Shown: piece by piece, positions 8,280-17,631 of the stretch
Numbering within the stretch: the first letter of the stretch is position 1
Layout: each line of letters starts with the position of its first letter
Source of the DNA: Thermoflexaceae bacterium
GTDB lineage: Bacteria; Chloroflexota; Dehalococcoidia; Tepidiformales; Tepidiformaceae
DNA length: 64,000 nt
Direction of reading: 5' to 3'
Assembly: GCA_015075555.1 (NCBI GenBank)
Contig: JABTUD010000002.1
Span: 1,054,001 to 1,118,000 of the forward strand
The notes under the pieces: generated by a model
Databases searched by the model: none
What the model was told of the DNA's origin: nothing
What the model saw: the letters and a program-made list of their open reading frames with translations, nothing else
Translations under genes and position numbers: made by a program

Positions 8280-9506
8280 TCAGCGTGAGCGGCTGCCGCT
8301 CTCTCGAAGCAGGCGGATGAATGCGTCGTCGCCCTGGAGTGCTTCGAGCTTGGGGTCGCCGGCGGCTTCACGGGCGTAGGCGTTGTCCAGCTCGATCGCC
8401 CGGCGCACGTGGCGCAAAGCAGCATCGCGATTGCCGAGCATGGCCGACGCCTGGGCGGCGCCGTAGTGCGCGGCCGCATCCGCCGGGTCGACCGCCACCG
8501 CTTCCTGGAAATCGACCAGTGCCGAGGCAGCATCGCCCCCGTGCAGGTGAGCGAGCCCTCGATTGACCATGACAGTCGTATCGGCCGGGTCGATGGCGAG
8601 CGCCTCATTGAAATCGCGGAGAGCGGCGGCGTAATTCGCCCGGTAGAGGTGGAGCATGCCCCGGTTGTTAAGCGCGTCGGCATCGCCAGGATTGAGGTCA
8701 AGCGACCGGTTGTAGTCGCTGAGGGCGGAATCGTAGTCGCCTGAGCGAGTGTGGGCGTTGGCGCGGTTATAGTAGGCGGCGACCATTTCGGGCGCCAGGC
8801 CGATGGCGCTTGTGTAGCGTTCGATGGCGAGGCGGTACTGGCCTACGTTGAAGTAGACGTTTCCCTCATCGAGGTACGAATCGGCCGTGCGGCCTGCAGC
8901 CGTGCCGATCGGGGTTGCGGGGACATCGGCGAGCACCTCTTCGACTGACTCGAGGAGTGGGGTATCTTCGTCCTCACTCTCCGGGGCGGGAGTGGAGGGC
9001 GGACCTGCGGGAGGGGCCACGGGATGCCCAAAGGCAGCCTCCGCCTGCTGAAGGGCCTCCCCTTCGGCGGCGAGGGATTCGAAGGCGGCCGTGACAACGT
9101 CCGCCTCGGCCGGGAGAGCCTCGTCCGAGACGGATGGAGGTGGCTCGCTTCCAGGCTCCTCACCGGACACGACCGGGGCCTCAGAGGCGGGCTCAACCGT
9201 CGCCAAGGGAACCTCGGACTCGGCAGGGAGGGGTTCGGCGGGCGCTTCCGGGGCGGGCTCAACCGTTGCCCAGGCGACCTCTGGTTCGGCAGGGGGCTCG
9301 ACCGGCGTTTCCGCTACAGGTGCTCCCGCCATTTCGGAGACGGCTGCCTCCACCGGGCCAGCCGTCTCGGCGGGCTTCGCCGGCGCGGGTGGCACATAGG
9401 AGGCCGTGGGGGCGGCCCGCCGCCGCTGCGCGACGAGCATCCAGACACCGAACGCGACCCCGCCGGCGAGCGATAGGAGCAGGAAGACCTTGAGCAGGCG
9501 CTTCAT
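8280..9506 (-). CDS. Membrane-anchored TPR protein with Pro/Glu-rich linker
   Basis: 408 residues. Residues about 5-25 form one transmembrane helix ('VFLLLSLAGGVAFGVWMLV'), followed by a long Pro/Glu/Ala-rich linker with an internal near-repeat ('EVAWATVEPAPEAP' and 'EVPLATVEPASEAP'), then about five TPR units from residue 210 ('YFNVGQYRLAIERYTSAIGLAPE', and so on). TPRs bind proteins; the partner is unknown. Its start overlaps the upstream gene by 4 nt, so the two form an operon. Confidence 0.85.
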   Translation of the reverse strand: MKRLLKVFLLLSLAGGVAFGVWMLVAQRRRAAPTASYVPPAPAKPAETAGPVEAAVSEMAGAPVAETPVEPPAEPEVAWATVEPAPEAPAEPLPAESEVPLATVEPASEAPVVSGEEPGSEPPPSVSDEALPAEADVVTAAFESLAAEGEALQQAEAAFGHPVAPPAGPPSTPAPESEDEDTPLLESVEEVLADVPATPIGTAAGRTADSYLDEGNVYFNVGQYRLAIERYTSAIGLAPEMVAAYYNRANAHTRSGDYDSALSDYNRSLDLNPGDADALNNRGMLHLYRANYAAALRDFNEALAIDPADTTVMVNRGLAHLHGGDAASALVDFQEAVAVDPADAAAHYGAAQASAMLGNRDAALRHVRRAIELDNAYAREAAGDPKLEALQGDDAFIRLLRESGSRSR

Positions 9507-9913
9507 CGGGCTCCTTCGCGTTCGCTCGCGCGTTCGAGGAGCAACTCCGTGACTGCCACCAGGCCGTTGTAGGCGTAGATGACGTAGTCACGCGGGTGGA
9601 GGTCGAGCTTCTTGCGCGTCTCTTTGCGGGCTGTGACCGGGTCCCAGGACCCGGTCAGTTCAACCGCTTCATGGTCGATGCCGATCTCAAGCTCGTACAG
9701 CTCGCCGTCTTCGCACACTACAACGCAGCCGCGGTCCGGGTCGGCCGCAGGGCCGGGGTCGCATTCGACGGCGTTGGTGAAAAACGCATTGGGGAAGGAG
9801 GGGAAGGGATGGAGCTCAGCGCAGGCTTCCTTCAGGAGTTGCTGAAGCTGCAACGCCGCCCGTTCGAGGACGTTATCCGCCTGAGCCTTGCGCAGCAGGG
9901 GGTTAGTGTCCAT
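9503..9913 (-). CDS. Conserved-looking protein of unknown function
   Basis: 136 residues. I do not recognise the family. The sequence is soluble and mixed alpha/beta: an N-terminal helix 'ALQLQQLLKEACAEL', a Cys in 'AVECDPG', strand-rich centre 'RGCVVVCEDGELYELEIGID', and a helix 'NGLVAVTELLLERASER'. Amino-acid composition is normal, unlike shadow frames. A TATACT hexamer lies 12 nt upstream of ATG 9913. It is the first gene of an operon with the TPR protein. Confidence 0.6.
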   Translation of the reverse strand: MDTNPLLRKAQADNVLERAALQLQQLLKEACAELHPFPSFPNAFFTNAVECDPGPAADPDRGCVVVCEDGELYELEIGIDHEAVELTGSWDPVTARKETRKKLDLHPRDYVIYAYNGLVAVTELLLERASEREGAR

Positions 9914-10026
9914 GAATACGGGGCCAGTATATACGGGCAGTGGCCACTAAGGGCATACCCTGGGGGCCGTGTACGAACGGAGCGGGCTGCCGTAAGCTCC
10001 GAACACACGCCACAGAGGAGCTCCGG

Positions 10027-10821
10027 ATGCAATACGAACAGATCACATATGAACAGCGGGGCGCCGTCGCGCTCCTGACCATGAACCGGCCGGAGCGGCT
10101 GAACGCGTGGACGGAGCAGATGTTCAATGAACTCCGCGACGCCATCAACCGGGCGGTCGCCGATGACTCGGTTGGGGCGGTTGTGCTGACGGGGGCCGGG
10201 CGAGCGTTCTGCGCCGGGGCCGACATCTCAGCGTTCAAGGCGGCGATTGACGCCTCAAGCACCACCGGAAGCGGAGCAGCCGAGGGGCCGGGGAACTGGG
10301 TCACGTTCTGCCAGTTGACGCCCAAACCGCTGATTGCAGCCATCAATGGCCCGGCAGTGGGGGTCGGGATAACGCAGGTGCTCCCGTTCGATATTCGCAT
10401 CGCGAGCGAGAACGCACGCATTGGCATGTTCTTCGTGCGGATGGGCCTCGTTCCTGAGCTTGCGAGCTCGCACCTGCTTCCGCAGCTGGTGGGAACCGGC
10501 CGGGCCACGGAGTGGTGCCTCACGGGACGGATGGTGGATGCAGCCGAAGCGCGCGAGGCAGGGCTGGTGACGGAAGTGGTGTCCGCAGAGGCTCTCGTTG
10601 ACCGGGCAGTTGCCCTTGGGAACGAGGTGGCTTCGCTCCCCGGGGAAACGATCGCGCGGGTGAAGCGGCTACTCATCGAGAACGCCGTGGATGGTGACCT
10701 GCAGGCCGTCCTCCAGCGCGAGAACGTGGCCCTGTCGAAGGCGCGGGCGAGCGCGGAGCACAGGGAGGCAGTGGCGGCCTTCATGGAGAAGCGAGCGCCC
10801 AGCTTCTCGCGGCGGGGCTGA
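10027..10821 (+). CDS. Enoyl-CoA hydratase/isomerase family protein
   Basis: 264 residues from ATG 10027 with GAGGAG upstream and a TAAGCT -10-like hexamer further up (9991-9996). Crotonase-fold signatures are 'MNRPERLNAWT', the oxyanion-hole loop 'GAGRAFCAGADI', and 'AINGPAVGVGITQVLPFDIRIA'. The downstream 'RMGLVPE' segment contains the Glu-type position (E at 'VPELASS') found in hydratases. The family hydrates or isomerises 2-enoyl-CoA in fatty acid breakdown; exact substrate unknown. No beta-oxidation partner is directly adjacent. Confidence 0.9.
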   Translation: MQYEQITYEQRGAVALLTMNRPERLNAWTEQMFNELRDAINRAVADDSVGAVVLTGAGRAFCAGADISAFKAAIDASSTTGSGAAEGPGNWVTFCQLTPKPLIAAINGPAVGVGITQVLPFDIRIASENARIGMFFVRMGLVPELASSHLLPQLVGTGRATEWCLTGRMVDAAEAREAGLVTEVVSAEALVDRAVALGNEVASLPGETIARVKRLLIENAVDGDLQAVLQRENVALSKARASAEHREAVAAFMEKRAPSFSRRG

Positions 10822-10825
10822 GGCC

Positions 10826-11620
10826 CTACTGGACCATCCGCCGGCGCATGCCCGCGAGCGCGAGCCAGTAGAAGACGAGCGCTGTCACCACCACCCAGGC
10901 GAGGTCGCCGAGCATTGACCAGGCGAACTCTCCGGTGATGAAGCCGCGGTAGAGTTCAACGACGTGGGTAAGGGGAACGAACCAGGCGAGGGTCTGCGCC
11001 CAGCCGGGCAGCTCGCCGATGGGGAAGAAGGCGCCACCGAACCAGAACATGGGGTTGATGATGAGGTTGAAGAAGTAGCTGAACTGGCTCATGGCTCGTG
11101 CCAGCGAGGCGAAGCAGATGGAGATGGCGCTGAAGAGCACTCCTGGCACCAGGGAGAGTGGGATTATGAAAAGCGCCCACGGCGACTCGACCATGTGGAG
11201 CCACGGGTTGAGGAGGATGGCGACCAGGAGGATGTAGACAGCGTTGACCATCGACCGTGTTGTTCCCCAGAGGATCTCGCCGGTGATGACGTCGTCGACG
11301 CTGACGGGAGTGGCGACAATGGCATCGTTGGTGTGCTGCATTTCGAGGCGCACGTAGCTGCCCCAGGCGCACTCGAAGACGGCCGCGAACATGGGGAACA
11401 TGGCGAGCAGGCCCGGGGTAAGGAAGGCGACGTACTCCTCGCCCGAGCTGAGCTCGACAAACTGGCCAAGACCGAGGCCGAGGGCAAGGATCACAATGAA
11501 CGGCTCAACCACGACGCCAATGAACTCGGTGCGCCAGAGGCGGAACGTGACGTCGCGGTTCCGTTGCCAGACGCGATAGGAGCCGATGGAGAGGTCGGGT
11601 CTTGTGGCGATAGCGGTCAA
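10826..11620 (-). CDS. ABC-2 type transporter permease (NodJ/DrrB-like)
   Basis: 264 residues with about six hydrophobic segments. The ABC-2 signature region is visible as 'NLIINPMFWFGGAFFPIGELPGWAQTLAWFVPLTHVVELYRG', which is typical of NodJ/DrrB-type exporter permeases. It exports with the ATPase encoded just upstream; the genes overlap by 4 nt. Likely substrates for the family are lipo-oligosaccharides, polyketide drugs or polysaccharides; none is indicated here. Confidence 0.88.
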   Translation of the reverse strand: MTAIATRPDLSIGSYRVWQRNRDVTFRLWRTEFIGVVVEPFIVILALGLGLGQFVELSSGEEYVAFLTPGLLAMFPMFAAVFECAWGSYVRLEMQHTNDAIVATPVSVDDVITGEILWGTTRSMVNAVYILLVAILLNPWLHMVESPWALFIIPLSLVPGVLFSAISICFASLARAMSQFSYFFNLIINPMFWFGGAFFPIGELPGWAQTLAWFVPLTHVVELYRGFITGEFAWSMLGDLAWVVVTALVFYWLALAGMRRRMVQ

Positions 11621-12540
11621 TCGAGCAGCCCCCTCCCGGTGAGGCGGAGGAAGACATCCTCCAGGTTGCCGGGACGCAGGAAGGCGAGGGCCGGGTCGGC
11701 AATTCGAGCGGCCAGCTGCCGGGCGGCGTCGCCGGCTTCGAAGATGTACACGATGTCCTCTACTTCTTCGATGGCGACACCGTCGATGCCGGTGAGCTCG
11801 CCGAGGAGGGGGGCGCGGTCGCCGGTGCCCATTCGCAGTTCGAGCACCACTTCGCCGGCGTAGTCGCGGATGAGGTCGTGGGGGTTGCCTTCGGCCAGGA
11901 TGTGGCCGCGGTGCATGATGACGAGGCGGTCGCAGAGGTGGGAAGCCTCGTCCATGTAGTGGGTGGTGAGGAGCATGGTCACGCCCCTGGCACGCAGCAT
12001 GCGCAGCTTCTGCCAGACGAGGTGACGGGCCTGGGGGTCGAGGCCGGTTGTGGGCTCATCGAGAACGAGGATCTCGGGGTCGTTCACCAACGAGCGGGCG
12101 ATGACGAGGCGGCGCTTCATGCCGCCGGAGAGGTCGCCGACGGGGGACTCGGCCTTTTCGGTGAGCTGGAACAGGGCCAGGCTCTCGGCGATGCGCTCGC
12201 GGGCGAGTGCGCGGGGCACGCCGTAGTAGCGCGCGTACACCTCCAGGTTCTGGCGAACGGGGAGGTCGGGGTCGAGGCTGTCTTCCTGGGGGACGATGCC
12301 GAGGCGAGCCTTGATGGCGCGTGCCTGCCGGGACGGATCAAGGCCGGCGACGTGCAGCTCGCCGCCGCCGATGGGCGACGTGCAACAGATCATGCGGATA
12401 GTGGTGCTCTTCCCGGCGCCGTTGGGGCCCAGGAAGCCAAAGCATTCCCCCTGCTGGACAGCGAATGAGATGCCATCGACAGCGCGGAATGAACCATAGG
12501 ACTTGACGAGGCCACGGGCCTCGATGAGTGGGATTGACAC
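11617..12540 (-). CDS. ABC transporter ATP-binding protein (NodI/DrrA-like)
   Basis: 307 residues from GTG 12540, with an AGAGG site upstream. Walker A 'GPNGAGKST' near residue 40, Q-loop 'VPQEDSLD', signature 'LSGGMKRR', Walker B and following 'LVLDEPTTGLDP', and the switch His in 'LLTTHYMDEA' are all intact. 'RLVIMHRGHILAEG' and the C-terminal regulatory domain match the NodI/DrrA group. It powers the overlapping permease gene. Confidence 0.92.
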   Translation of the reverse strand: MSIPLIEARGLVKSYGSFRAVDGISFAVQQGECFGFLGPNGAGKSTTIRMICCTSPIGGGELHVAGLDPSRQARAIKARLGIVPQEDSLDPDLPVRQNLEVYARYYGVPRALARERIAESLALFQLTEKAESPVGDLSGGMKRRLVIARSLVNDPEILVLDEPTTGLDPQARHLVWQKLRMLRARGVTMLLTTHYMDEASHLCDRLVIMHRGHILAEGNPHDLIRDYAGEVVLELRMGTGDRAPLLGELTGIDGVAIEEVEDIVYIFEAGDAARQLAARIADPALAFLRPGNLEDVFLRLTGRGLLD

Positions 12541-12747
12541 GGAAAGGACCTCTGCAGTGCGGGCGCCCGGGCGCTCAGGCCCGGGGCAAGGCGATACGGT
12601 GGGGCGGCCCTGCTACTCCGGGGTGGAGAGGGTGCGCCGGCGGTCCGTTGCGAGCGTTATCTTCATCGGTTCATCGTCCCTTGCTCGCGGTGGCGCTGCA
12701 AGATTGGCTGCAAGATTAGGGGATTGTACGGGTTTAGCTGCGCGAAC

Positions 12748-13596
12748 TCAATCGAAGCTCTCGTCTTCATGCTCAAGGTCGGCGCCGGTCTCGCGCTCCA
12801 AGTCCTCGCCCGTCTCCGACCAGCCGTCGTCCTCGTCGTCTTCGCGGTACTCGTCATCGTCGCCAAACTCAATCTCGTCGGCATGCGCGCCCCGCAAGAG
12901 GCCACGGCGCGTGTAGGGACGTACGGCGGCGACGGCGCGAGCCTGCGGGAAGCTGACTCGGCCGATGAGGGAGGGGTGCTGGTAGGTCTCGCGGATGATG
13001 ACCTTTATCTCGTTGTCGGTGACGGAGACCAGCGCGGCGGAATAGCGGTTCCCGCCCTCCATCATTCGCGCCAGACGGAGCCCAACGCGCGGCTCGACCA
13101 TTCCCACGTAGTCGCCGGCCATGGTGTGGACGTTGACGGCGTTGCCCTGCTGGCGAAGCTCGACCAGGTCGCCGGCATCGAGGGTGGCGGCGAGGGCGGG
13201 ATCGACGGCCTGGAGGATGGTGACCGCGGCCTTGCCGGTCTCTTCGATGAACATGCGCGTATCGAGCTGGGATGGGGCCGAGGTTCCCGCGGCATCCTTC
13301 AGGGTCGCGAGCCTGTCGAGGTTGCGGCGCGCGATCTGATTGGTGGGGTCGATTTCCAGGGCTTTGCCATAGCACTGGCGCGCCTCGGAGACCTGGCCGA
13401 GCTCGGTGAGCGACTTGCCCAGCCGGTTGTAGCCTTCGGCATCATCAGGGAAGAGGCGGACGAATTCACGATTGAGGCTGGCGGCGTCCTCCCAGCGGCC
13501 GCTCACAGCAAGCTTGACGGCCTGCTCGCTCATCTGCTTGCGCAGACGGGTGCGTTCCTCAGGGGACATCATCTCGATGGTTGGATCGTTACTCAC
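12748..13596 (-). CDS. TPR protein with a C-terminal Chloroflexota-type domain
   Basis: 282 residues from GTG 13596; the longer frame up to 13695 is Arg/Pro rich and overlaps the upstream promoter region, and a TATAGT hexamer (complement of 13630-13635) lies about 34 nt upstream. The N-terminal third has TPR-like helices ('AVKLAVSGRWEDAASLNREFVRLFPDD', 'GQVSEARQCYGKALEIDP'). The middle is a beta-rich domain ('VNVHTMAGDYVGMVEPRVGLRLARMM'). The tail is very acidic (Asp/Glu runs). Function unknown. Confidence 0.7.
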   Translation of the reverse strand: MSNDPTIEMMSPEERTRLRKQMSEQAVKLAVSGRWEDAASLNREFVRLFPDDAEGYNRLGKSLTELGQVSEARQCYGKALEIDPTNQIARRNLDRLATLKDAAGTSAPSQLDTRMFIEETGKAAVTILQAVDPALAATLDAGDLVELRQQGNAVNVHTMAGDYVGMVEPRVGLRLARMMEGGNRYSAALVSVTDNEIKVIIRETYQHPSLIGRVSFPQARAVAAVRPYTRRGLLRGAHADEIEFGDDDEYREDDEDDGWSETGEDLERETGADLEHEDESFD

Positions 13597-13726
13597 GGCA
13601 AACCTGGCCCCTCGCCCGCGGGGACGGCAACTATACTTCGCCCTGTAGCCACCGGGCAACGGCGCTACTGTGCGTCTTGCCGAACATCCCCGCAAGCGTG
13701 GGGCTCATCTGAACTAACATGGCCTG

Positions 13727-14302
13727 GTGGACCGGGGTTCCCAGGGTGGCGATGCTCTCCTGCGCGTGTGGCGTGCAGTAGCGGCCCGCTACCCATCGTA
13801 TGACCTCGTGCTTCCGGGCGAGAACAGCTTCATCTGCTGCGCTGCAACGTGCAATGCATGGTGCTGCCGGGCGCTGAGCGTTCCCCTGGGTGATGCTGAT
13901 GTGCAGCGGATGGAGGGCGCTTCTGGCCTGGCGCCGGCCCGGTTCCTGGAGTGCGAGGACGGCGAGCCGATCGCCCTGCCTCTCGCCGACCCGTACCTGC
14001 TCGCGCGGCGCGACGGGGCGTGCGCGCTCCTGGAGGCCGGCGGAACCTGCTCGCAATACGCGGGACGGCCGGCCGCCTGCCGGCTCTATCCCTACCAGGT
14101 GGCCTGGCTGGACGGCAAGACCGGCAATCCATCGGGGCGCGACCGGGCCGGGGCGATCGCGCTCTTGCTGCGTCACCGGGAGTGCCCCGGGTTCACCGGT
14201 CCGCGGTTGAGCGAGGAGGGCCAGGCCGGACTCCTGGCAGAGATGCTCCGGCTCCAATCCGGCGCCGAGAGCACACGTGATTGGTCCGAGCGCGAGACCT
14301 GA
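13727..14302 (+). CDS. YkgJ-family cysteine cluster protein
   Basis: 191 residues from GTG 13727; TAACAT (13715-13720) ends 6 nt before it, so probably leaderless. Cysteines are clustered as 'FICCAATCNAWCC', then 'CALLEAGGTCSQYAGRPAACRLYP' and 'HRECPGF', the pattern of the YkgJ/UPF0153 zinc- or iron-chelating family. 'R-P-x-x-C-R-x-Y-P' is the usual family core. Members are predicted Fe-S or Zn oxidoreductase-like proteins; the exact role is unknown. Confidence 0.8.
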   Translation: MDRGSQGGDALLRVWRAVAARYPSYDLVLPGENSFICCAATCNAWCCRALSVPLGDADVQRMEGASGLAPARFLECEDGEPIALPLADPYLLARRDGACALLEAGGTCSQYAGRPAACRLYPYQVAWLDGKTGNPSGRDRAGAIALLLRHRECPGFTGPRLSEEGQAGLLAEMLRLQSGAESTRDWSERET

Positions 14303-14352
14303 GGCTCCATTACTGTAGGAGAAGCCGACACGGCCCCTTCGGATTCCCACCC

Positions 14353-15285
14353 TTGAGCACTCGCCAGGTCGCCGCGCTTCTCACGCTTGCCTTCGTCTGG
14401 GGGGCATCGTTCCTCTTCATTCGCGTGCTCGCGGACGCGGATGTGGAAGCGCTGGGCATCAGTTCGGGGCGAACGGCACTGGGGCTGGCGACCCTGCTGC
14501 CGTTTGCGTGGGTGGCGCGCCGCCAGTTCCCGCGTGACCGGCGGACCTGGCTGGCGCTGGCGGGGCTCGGGCTTGCCAACTTCGCGCTCCCCTGGTCGCT
14601 GTATGGCTACGGCGAGCACCACGTCGAGAGCGGCGTGGCGAGCATCATCAATTCCGGCATGCCCCTGTGGGCTGCGATCTTTTCGGTGATCCTGATCAGG
14701 GCCGACCCGTTTTCGCCGGCCCGGGTTGTGGGGCTCGCGCTGGGTTTCGCAGGGGTGGTGACGGTGATGGGGGGAGACACGGCCGGGCTGAATGGGGACT
14801 CGCTGCTGGGGATGGTGGCCATGGTGGGGGCCACCGTGTGCTATGCGTTTTCGAGCGTGGTTATCCGTCGCTGGCTGGGGCATGTGCCGGCGCTGCCGCT
14901 GACGATTGGCCAGATAGGTTTCGCGGCTATCTTTCTTGCGCCTGTTGCCCTGGCCACAGGCGCGTTCGACCAGGCCCGCATGGGCGCGGCCGAATGGGGC
15001 AGCCTGCTCACGCTGGGAGCCGCCGGGTCGGGGTTCGCGGTGGTCATCTACATGTGGCTCATCGGCGAGGTTGGGGCGGTGCGCGCGGCCGTTGTTACGT
15101 ACATGATGCCGCCCATCGGCGTGACCCTGGGCTGGCTGCTGCTTGACGAGTCCGTCGGTTGGAGCCTGTTGCTGGGGCTGGTGCTGATAGTGGTGGGGGT
15201 GGGCCTGGTGCAGGGGGTGCACCCTTCGCGGCTGGCCTCGATGGTCAGCGGGCGGGCAGCGGCAGCGGCGCCCGCGGGAGACTGA
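14353..15285 (+). CDS. EamA/DMT-superfamily transporter
   Basis: 310 residues if TTG 14353 is used; the frame extends to TTG 14281, overlapping the previous gene by 22 nt, but that N-terminus is Arg/His rich. Ten hydrophobic segments form the two EamA repeats, beginning 'LTLAFVWGASFLFIRVL' and 'MVGATVCYAFSSVVIRRWLG'. The family moves metabolites or amino acids across the membrane; the substrate is unknown. Start is uncertain: AGGAGAAG at 14316-14323 has no start codon at the right distance. Confidence 0.85.
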   Translation: MSTRQVAALLTLAFVWGASFLFIRVLADADVEALGISSGRTALGLATLLPFAWVARRQFPRDRRTWLALAGLGLANFALPWSLYGYGEHHVESGVASIINSGMPLWAAIFSVILIRADPFSPARVVGLALGFAGVVTVMGGDTAGLNGDSLLGMVAMVGATVCYAFSSVVIRRWLGHVPALPLTIGQIGFAAIFLAPVALATGAFDQARMGAAEWGSLLTLGAAGSGFAVVIYMWLIGEVGAVRAAVVTYMMPPIGVTLGWLLLDESVGWSLLLGLVLIVVGVGLVQGVHPSRLASMVSGRAAAAAPAGD

Positions 15286-15315
15286 CGCCGCCAGCCATGT
15301 GCTAAGCTCCGGCCC

Positions 15316-16518
15316 ATGCAAGGGCATCCCTCGAAGCTGCGGGTCCGTCCCGAAGTCCGTGCCGTCAGAGCGGGCGTGATTGAGACACGGCGCGACCTCC
15401 ACAGGCGCCCGGAACTCTCCTGGCAGGAGCATCGGACCCAGCAGGTGATCCTCGCCCGGCTGCGGGAGCTTGGCCTGGCGGACGTACGGCCCATCGCCAC
15501 GACGGGCGCCACCGGCCTCGTCGAGGGGCGCGGGAACGGGCCGGCAGTGCTCTGGCGCGCCGATATCGATGCTCTGCCCGTGCCGGAACGGAGCAACCTG
15601 CCGTTCGCCTCTGAGAACGAAGGAGTGATGCACGCCTGCGGCCACGACGCCCACATCGCGATTGCACTTGGGCTCGCCGAACTGCTGGCGAAAGGCTCTT
15701 CCGAGCTCCCCGGGAGCGTCCGGTTCGTGTTCCAACCGGCGGAGGAGTCCTCGGGAGGCGCCCGCGCCTGTATCGCCGATGGGGTGCTGGATGGGCCCCG
15801 AATCGCCACCGTGCTCGGACTCCACATCAGCGCCGACGTCCCGGTGGGGTCGATAAATGTCGCCCCGGGGCCGTTCTTTGCCTCGCCCACGGCGATTCGG
15901 ATTGAAATCACGGGACGGGGCGGCCACGCGGCCGCACCCCACCAGTCGGTCGACGCGGTGGTGGTGGCGGCGCACGTGATCACGGCGCTGCAGACGGTGG
16001 TAAGCCGCGCTGTGGGGCCGTCGGAAACGGCGGTTCTCACCATTGGCAAGGTCACGGCAGGGTTCCGGGGAAACGTCATCGCCGAATCGGCGGCAATGAC
16101 CGGCACAATCCGCACCTACAGCGACCGGGTGCGGGCGCTCATGTTGCAGCGGATGGAAGAGATCCTCGCGGGGGTGTGCGCCGCTTTTGGCGCCACGTTT
16201 GAATTGAAGCACACGACGAGCTGCCCACCGCTTGTGAACGACGCCAGGGTCGCCGCCATGGTCCGGGCCGAGGGAGAGGAGTTCTTCGGCGCGGCAAACA
16301 TCTTCGCGGCGCCGAGCATGGGCGCCGATGATATGGCGGACTTCCTGCAGGAACGGCCGGGCTGCTACTTCTGGCTGGGAGCGCGCAATGAGGCAAAGGG
16401 CATCGCCGGGCGGCACCACGATCCCGGCTTTGTGATCGACGAAGACGCCCTGGAGCTGGGCCTCGAATTCGGGCTCAGGCTCATCGAGCGAGCGCTCGCG
16501 GACCCGCCCGCGCGGTAG
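15316..16518 (+). CDS. M20D amidohydrolase (hippurate/IAA-amino acid hydrolase-like)
   Basis: 400 residues from ATG 15316; TAAGCT (15303-15308) ends 7 nt before it, so leaderless. Zinc site motif 'MHACGHDAHIAIALG' at about residue 103 includes the Cys and His ligands of the M20D group; 'FQPAEESSGGARACI' has the catalytic Glu pair, and 'GGHAAAPHQSVDAV' the dimerisation-domain His. The C-terminal 'HHDPGFVIDEDAL' supplies the last His. The family hydrolyses N-acyl amino acids. Confidence 0.93.
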   Translation: MQGHPSKLRVRPEVRAVRAGVIETRRDLHRRPELSWQEHRTQQVILARLRELGLADVRPIATTGATGLVEGRGNGPAVLWRADIDALPVPERSNLPFASENEGVMHACGHDAHIAIALGLAELLAKGSSELPGSVRFVFQPAEESSGGARACIADGVLDGPRIATVLGLHISADVPVGSINVAPGPFFASPTAIRIEITGRGGHAAAPHQSVDAVVVAAHVITALQTVVSRAVGPSETAVLTIGKVTAGFRGNVIAESAAMTGTIRTYSDRVRALMLQRMEEILAGVCAAFGATFELKHTTSCPPLVNDARVAAMVRAEGEEFFGAANIFAAPSMGADDMADFLQERPGCYFWLGARNEAKGIAGRHHDPGFVIDEDALELGLEFGLRLIERALADPPAR

Positions 16519-16533
16519 GTTCGGCGCGAGCGG

Positions 16534-16983
16534 CTATTCGACGATCCAGCGGTCCGTGTCGCGCGCCCACGAGATGATCTCGCCGGGGGAGAAGAAGAGC
16601 GCCGCCTCGCGTTCGCCGCTCGCCGGGCTGTCACTGGCATGGACGAGGTTGCGGCCCCGTTCGAGGCCGTAATCGGCGCGGATGCTGCCGGGAGCGGCTT
16701 CGACCGGGTTGGTGGCGCCGACGGTGTTGCGTACCACCTGGATGGCGTTGGGGCCTTCGAGGACAGCCGCAATGACGGGCGAGCTGGTGATGTACTCAAC
16801 GAGCCCGGGGAAGAACGGCTTGCCTTCGTGCTCGGCGTAATGGCGCTTCGCGAGGGCGGTGTCAATCTGGATGAGCTTCATGGCGGCGATGCGGAGGCCG
16901 CGGCGCTCTAGGCGGCCGATGACTTCACCGGCGAGGCCGCGCTGCATGGCGTCGGGCTTAACGAGCACAAGGGTACGTTCCAT
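16534..16983 (-). CDS. ndk: Nucleoside diphosphate kinase
   Basis: 149 residues from ATG 16983 ([12 protein letters not shown]); an in-frame ATG at 16995 is closer to a GGAG site. The phospho-acceptor His is in 'NLVHASDS', and 'RNTVGATNP' and 'KPDAMQRG' are family hallmarks. It transfers the gamma-phosphate from ATP to other NDPs in the cytosol. Length is normal for bacterial Ndk. It precedes tsaB's 3' end by 33 nt on the same strand. Confidence 0.96.
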   Translation of the reverse strand: MERTLVLVKPDAMQRGLAGEVIGRLERRGLRIAAMKLIQIDTALAKRHYAEHEGKPFFPGLVEYITSSPVIAAVLEGPNAIQVVRNTVGATNPVEAAPGSIRADYGLERGRNLVHASDSPASGEREAALFFSPGEIISWARDTDRWIVE

Positions 16984-17016
16984 TGGGTGGTGCATTCTCC
17001 GTTCGGGATGGTTGTC

Positions 17017-17631
17017 TCAGCGGGCGGGCAGGGGCTTGCCCGAGCGCCGGGGGAGGGTGATCTTCGGTTCGCGAAGGTAGACGGCTTCGACGCTCTCAGT
17101 GGGGCCTTCGGCAAAGGCGGGGAGGAGTTCGAGCAGGGCAGCCTGGCAGCGCTCCCCGGGACCGATCTCGATGCCACCGAGGGCGCCGGCGCCTTGGCCG
17201 GCAAGGGGACGCCCGGCGAGATCGTCGCCTCTGAGGGCGGCCATCGGCGCGGAGGGTTCGCCGTTGGCGAAGGGCTGTGCCGCGAACTCGCCGCGGCCGG
17301 CCGGGTGGACTGCGGTGACATCGGCAAGGCCGGAGGCGGCCCGCACGGCAGCGAGCGTGCCGATTCCCCGCAGAGGGATGCCCCGGGCAAGGGCAAGCCC
17401 TTCGGCCGTGGCGATGCCGACGCGCAGCCCCGCGTAGCTTCCGGGCCCCTTGACTACGGCAATGCCATCGAGCCGAGGGTGGCTGCGAAGAATGGCGTCG
17501 ATGGCGGGGAGCAGTGCCTTTGAATGGTCCTGGGGGGCGTGGTGCGCGGATGTGGCGACAATGGCGCCATCGACGGCGAGGGCCAGCGCAAAAGGCCCGG
17601 ATGCGGTATCGATGCAGAGGACGGTGGTCAC
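17017..17631 (-). CDS. tsaB: tRNA t6A37 biosynthesis protein TsaB
   Basis: 204 residues from GTG 17631, whose GTGA overlaps the tsaE stop. The N-terminus 'VLCIDTASGPFALALAVDG' and 'HHAPQDHSKALLPAI' are the ASKHA-fold TsaB pattern, and 'GPGSYAGLRVGIATAEGLALA' is its diagnostic motif. TsaB is the non-catalytic partner of TsaD in N6-threonylcarbamoyl-adenosine formation. The protein is slightly short (about 230 is usual). tsaD is not nearby in the window. Confidence 0.93.
   Translation of the reverse strand: MTTVLCIDTASGPFALALAVDGAIVATSAHHAPQDHSKALLPAIDAILRSHPRLDGIAVVKGPGSYAGLRVGIATAEGLALARGIPLRGIGTLAAVRAASGLADVTAVHPAGRGEFAAQPFANGEPSAPMAALRGDDLAGRPLAGQGAGALGGIEIGPGERCQAALLELLPAFAEGPTESVEAVYLREPKITLPRRSGKPLPAR

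Noticed and set aside
14173-16419. 748-residue minus-strand open frame
   Set aside because: Antisense to EamA and M20 genes, low-complexity Arg/His/Gln composition, no domain.
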